A stretch of DNA of 9,536 nt from positions 1 to 9,536 of the forward strand of contig DUAA01000295.1 of NCBI GenBank assembly GCA_012961055.1, read 5' to 3'. The stretch is from Nitrospinaceae bacterium. GTDB lineage: Bacteria > Nitrospinota > Nitrospinia > Nitrospinales > VA-1. The notes below the pieces were generated by a model. That model ran no database searches and had not been told where the DNA came from. It was given only the letters and a program-made list of their open reading frames with translations. The first letter of the stretch is position 1, and every line of letters begins with the position of its first letter. Of the stretch, positions 7,406-9,536 are shown one piece after another. A program made the translations under genes and the position numbers.

Positions 7406-8340
7406 ACATTGTTTTTATGGGGACACCAGAATTCGCAACCCCTACCTTGAAAACCCTGCAACATTCTACACATTCCATACTTTCGGTCATCACTCAACCC
7501 GATAAACCGAAAGGCCGCGGGCAGAAGCTTATTGTTTCTCCGATTAAACAGGTTTCGCGGGACTTTGATCTCCCTGTATTGCAGCCTAAGACGGTTAATG
7601 ATCCCGAGTTCATCGATTCATTAAATCAGAATCGTCCTGATGCTATTATCGTAGTGGCTTTCGGGCAAATATTAAATGAAGCCTTTCTTAAAATTCCCAA
7701 ACAATTCTGCATCAACCTGCACTCTTCCCTATTACCTAAATATCGGGGGGCAGCTCCTATTCACCGCTCCATTCTTAATGGCGATGTCCGGACCGGAGTC
7801 ACCAGCATGATTATGGATAAAGGTATGGATACCGGAGACATTTTACTCATGCAGGAAACGCCTATTCTTGAGACCGATAGCGCAGAAACCTTGCACGATA
7901 CCTTGGCTAAAATGGGAGGAACTCTAATACTCGAAACCCTCAGAAGGCTTGAAGAAAACACATTGTTACCCATCCCACAAAATCATAGTCTGGCTACATA
8001 TGCACCAAAACTAAAAAAAGAAGAGGGTCTAGTGAAATGGGAACAGCCTGCAACGACTCTCTCTAATCAAGTCCGGGGTCTTACGCCCTGGCCTGGAACC
8101 TACACTTTGTTAAATAAAAAACGCTTGAAAATTTTAAAAGCCCAGGTCACTGAAGGAACTCCCGACGATATACCAGGACAAATTGCCCGGGTGACTGATG
8201 TTGGTATTGAGGTGGGTACCGGGCAGGCCAGACTAATCATTACCGAACTTCAACCTGAAGGAAAAAAAAGTATGTCTGCCAAAAGTTTTCTGGCTGGCAA
8301 TAAAATTGAACGGGGAACCCTGTTTGATCCAACTTCATAA
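7402..8340 (+). CDS. fmt: Methionyl-tRNA formyltransferase
   Basis: Formylates the methionine on initiator tRNA using 10-formyltetrahydrofolate, allowing normal bacterial initiation. The 312-residue length is close to the usual 310-320. The N-terminus reads M-G-T-P-E-F, as is typical. The catalytic core [13 protein letters not shown] is at 104-116, with Asn105 and His107, and the third catalytic residue is Asp143 in G-M-D-T-G-D-I-L. These match Asn106, His108 and Asp144 of E. coli with a one-residue offset. The C-terminal tRNA-binding domain begins near residue 205 and includes V-R-G-L-T-P-W-P-G. The start overlaps the def stop by four bases (ATGA), implying translational coupling of the two ends of the formyl cycle. 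Confidence 0.98.
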   Translation: MNIVFMGTPEFATPTLKTLQHSTHSILSVITQPDKPKGRGQKLIVSPIKQVSRDFDLPVLQPKTVNDPEFIDSLNQNRPDAIIVVAFGQILNEAFLKIPKQFCINLHSSLLPKYRGAAPIHRSILNGDVRTGVTSMIMDKGMDTGDILLMQETPILETDSAETLHDTLAKMGGTLILETLRRLEENTLLPIPQNHSLATYAPKLKKEEGLVKWEQPATTLSNQVRGLTPWPGTYTLLNKKRLKILKAQVTEGTPDDIPGQIARVTDVGIEVGTGQARLIITELQPEGKKSMSAKSFLAGNKIERGTLFDPTS

Positions 8341-8357
8341 TCAACTATGAGGACCAT

Positions 8358-9293
8358 ATGCCAAGAACGTTAATAACTGGGGGAGCAGGATTTCTAGGTT
8401 CGCATTTGTGTGAATACATTTTAGACAAAGGCCATGAAGTGATCTGCATGGACAATCTTATCACGGGTTCCAAGGACAATATTGCCCACATAAAAAGTGA
8501 GAGGTTTGAATTTGTGGAACACAACGTTTCCGAGTTCATCAACTTGCAAGGAGATTTGGATTATATTCTCCATTTCGCATCTCCTGCCAGTCCCATTGAT
8601 TATTTAGAGCTTCCAATCCAGACTCTAAAAGTTGGTGCACTGGGCACTCATAATGTCTTGGGGTTAGCCAAAGCTAAAAAGGCCGTATTTTTTCTTGCAT
8701 CCACCTCTGAAGTTTATGGCGATCCTTTAGTACATCCGCAACCAGAAGATTATTGGGGCAACGTGAACCCCATAGGGCCACGTGGTGTCTATGATGAGGC
8801 CAAACGGTTTGCCGAAGCGATCACAATGGCTTACCACAGGACACATGGAATCAATACCAAGATCATTCGTATTTTCAATACCTATGGACCACGCATGAGG
8901 GTCAATGATGGCCGCGCTATTCCCAACTTTCTAAAACAAGCACTCACAGGAAAAAATTTAACCGTATACGGAGACGGCTCGCAGACACGTAGCTTCTGTT
9001 ACGTGTCCGATCTTGTTGAAGGCATCTATCGTTTGTTGACTTCTGATCAGAATGAACCCATAAATATTGGCAATCCCAAAGAAATGACGATTAAGGAAAT
9101 AGCGGAGAAAATATTGCATGCCACGAACAGCAAGAGTAAAATTAGCTTCGTTCCCCTGCCAGAAGACGATCCAAAAGTCCGGCAACCTGATATCACCCGA
9201 GCCAAAAAATATTTAAATTGGGAACCAGTGGTCGAACTAGACAAAGGCTTACAAACGACCTTGAAATATTTTAGAGAACAGTTACAAACCTGA
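8358..9293 (+). CDS. UDP-glucuronate decarboxylase (UDP-xylose synthase), UXS-type SDR
   Basis: Extended short-chain dehydrogenase that converts UDP-glucuronate to UDP-xylose with bound NAD, supplying a sugar for surface polysaccharide. The Rossmann motif G-G-A-G-F-L-G is at 8-14. [11 protein letters not shown] (72-82) and the [10 protein letters not shown] block (141-150) are characteristic of UXS and set it apart from dTDP-glucose dehydratases and UDP-galactose epimerases. The catalytic pair is Tyr145 and Lys149, with Thr116-Ser117-Glu118 nearby. Arg275 in R-Q-P-D-I-T matches the arginine implicated in decarboxylation in ArnA-like enzymes (by analogy). The 311-residue length is right for bacterial UXS, with no membrane span. 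GAGGA (8349-8353) lies only four bases before the ATG. The gene begins 17 bases after fmt, so it probably shares the def-fmt transcript. The exact sugar is inferred from family. Confidence 0.92.
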   Translation: MPRTLITGGAGFLGSHLCEYILDKGHEVICMDNLITGSKDNIAHIKSERFEFVEHNVSEFINLQGDLDYILHFASPASPIDYLELPIQTLKVGALGTHNVLGLAKAKKAVFFLASTSEVYGDPLVHPQPEDYWGNVNPIGPRGVYDEAKRFAEAITMAYHRTHGINTKIIRIFNTYGPRMRVNDGRAIPNFLKQALTGKNLTVYGDGSQTRSFCYVSDLVEGIYRLLTSDQNEPINIGNPKEMTIKEIAEKILHATNSKSKISFVPLPEDDPKVRQPDITRAKKYLNWEPVVELDKGLQTTLKYFREQLQT

Positions 9294-9308
9294 AACCAGG
9301 GTGCTAGC

Positions 9309-9536
9309 ATGCCAGGAAAGAATTCAAGCGCCATCAAGTACTGGCCAGAAGATACGCATCCGCGTAAAAGATTGATCAAGTACGAAACAACACATTGTCT
9401 GATGCTCACTTGTCGGAAATCCTTATTGGATCTGAAAATCGACGCGCAAAAAATAATGCGGTGGATTTAAGCCGAGATTTGCTTAACGAGTTTGGTTCTC
9501 TGGAAAATCTGGTTCATAGAACAGTGAATGAAATGT
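9309..9536 (+). pseudogene. radC: RadC-family (JAB1/MPN) gene, N-terminal part, frameshifted and cut by the window end
   Basis: Translation from the ATG at 9309 gives an N-terminus with I-K-Y-W-P-E-D-T-H-P-R-K-R-L-I-K-Y, much like the RadC opening, then runs out of frame to a TAA at 9468-9470. From about 9386 a different frame (offset by two) continues without a stop to the window end and reads L-S-D-A-H-L-S-E-I-L-I-G, later L-L-N-E-F-G-S-L, which is the RadC UPF0758 N-terminal helical domain. One missing base near 9384 explains this: an extra G after TAC would give Y-G-N-N-T-L-S-D, the expected junction. The frameshift may be genuine decay or an assembly error. The catalytic metalloprotease-like domain would lie beyond the window. 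A weak GGGTG precedes the ATG, 15 bases after the UXS gene. The RadC family's role is uncertain despite its DNA-repair name. Confidence 0.75.

Noticed and set aside
1..9536. Search for CRISPR arrays, tRNA or rRNA genes, transposases, integrases, toxin-antitoxin pairs and defence genes
   Set aside because: No array-like repeats, no tRNA-like fold, and no mobile or defence motif was found. The window is core chromosome and I see no undescribed system in it.

Overview
This is a bacterial chromosomal window made mostly of core metabolic and translation genes. By eye the GC content is moderate, in the mid-40s percent. A squalene-hopene cyclase points to a hopanoid producer. An rplM-rpsI pair leading into arginine genes, and a UXS-type sugar nucleotide enzyme, fit a Gram-negative such as a marine Nitrospinota or deltaproteobacterial-type lineage. 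That placement is inference and is weak without a protein search.

Layout. Positions 1-230 hold no supportable gene, only small inverted repeats. On the minus strand, 231-1094 encodes an unrecognised lipoprotein and 1216-3183 encodes squalene-hopene cyclase (shc). A divergent control region (3184-3375) separates shc from a plus-strand run that fills the rest of the window: ribosomal proteins L13 and S9 (rplM, rpsI), a 177-base gap with a terminator-like hairpin, argC and argJ five bases apart, a 211-base gap with a long imperfect hairpin, peptide deformylase and methionyl-tRNA formyltransferase (def and fmt, overlapping as ATGA), a UDP-glucuronate decarboxylase 17 bases later, and the start of a RadC-family gene that is frameshifted and cut off by the window end.

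How the genes fit together. rplM and rpsI make two ribosomal proteins as a standard pair. argC and argJ supply two steps of arginine synthesis; ArgJ recycles the acetyl group, so the pathway is probably the cyclic form. fmt and def sit at opposite ends of the N-formylmethionine cycle: Fmt formylates the initiator tRNA and Def removes the formyl group from new proteins. shc makes the hopanoid skeleton for membranes. The UXS-type enzyme makes UDP-xylose for surface glycans.

I looked for an unusual system on both strands and found none that the sequence supports. The best second-look items are the frameshift in the RadC-like gene, the hairpin upstream of def with a tiny ORF beside it, the repeat-rich gap between rpsI and argC, the unrecognised lipoprotein, and the placement of the UDP-xylose gene directly behind fmt.
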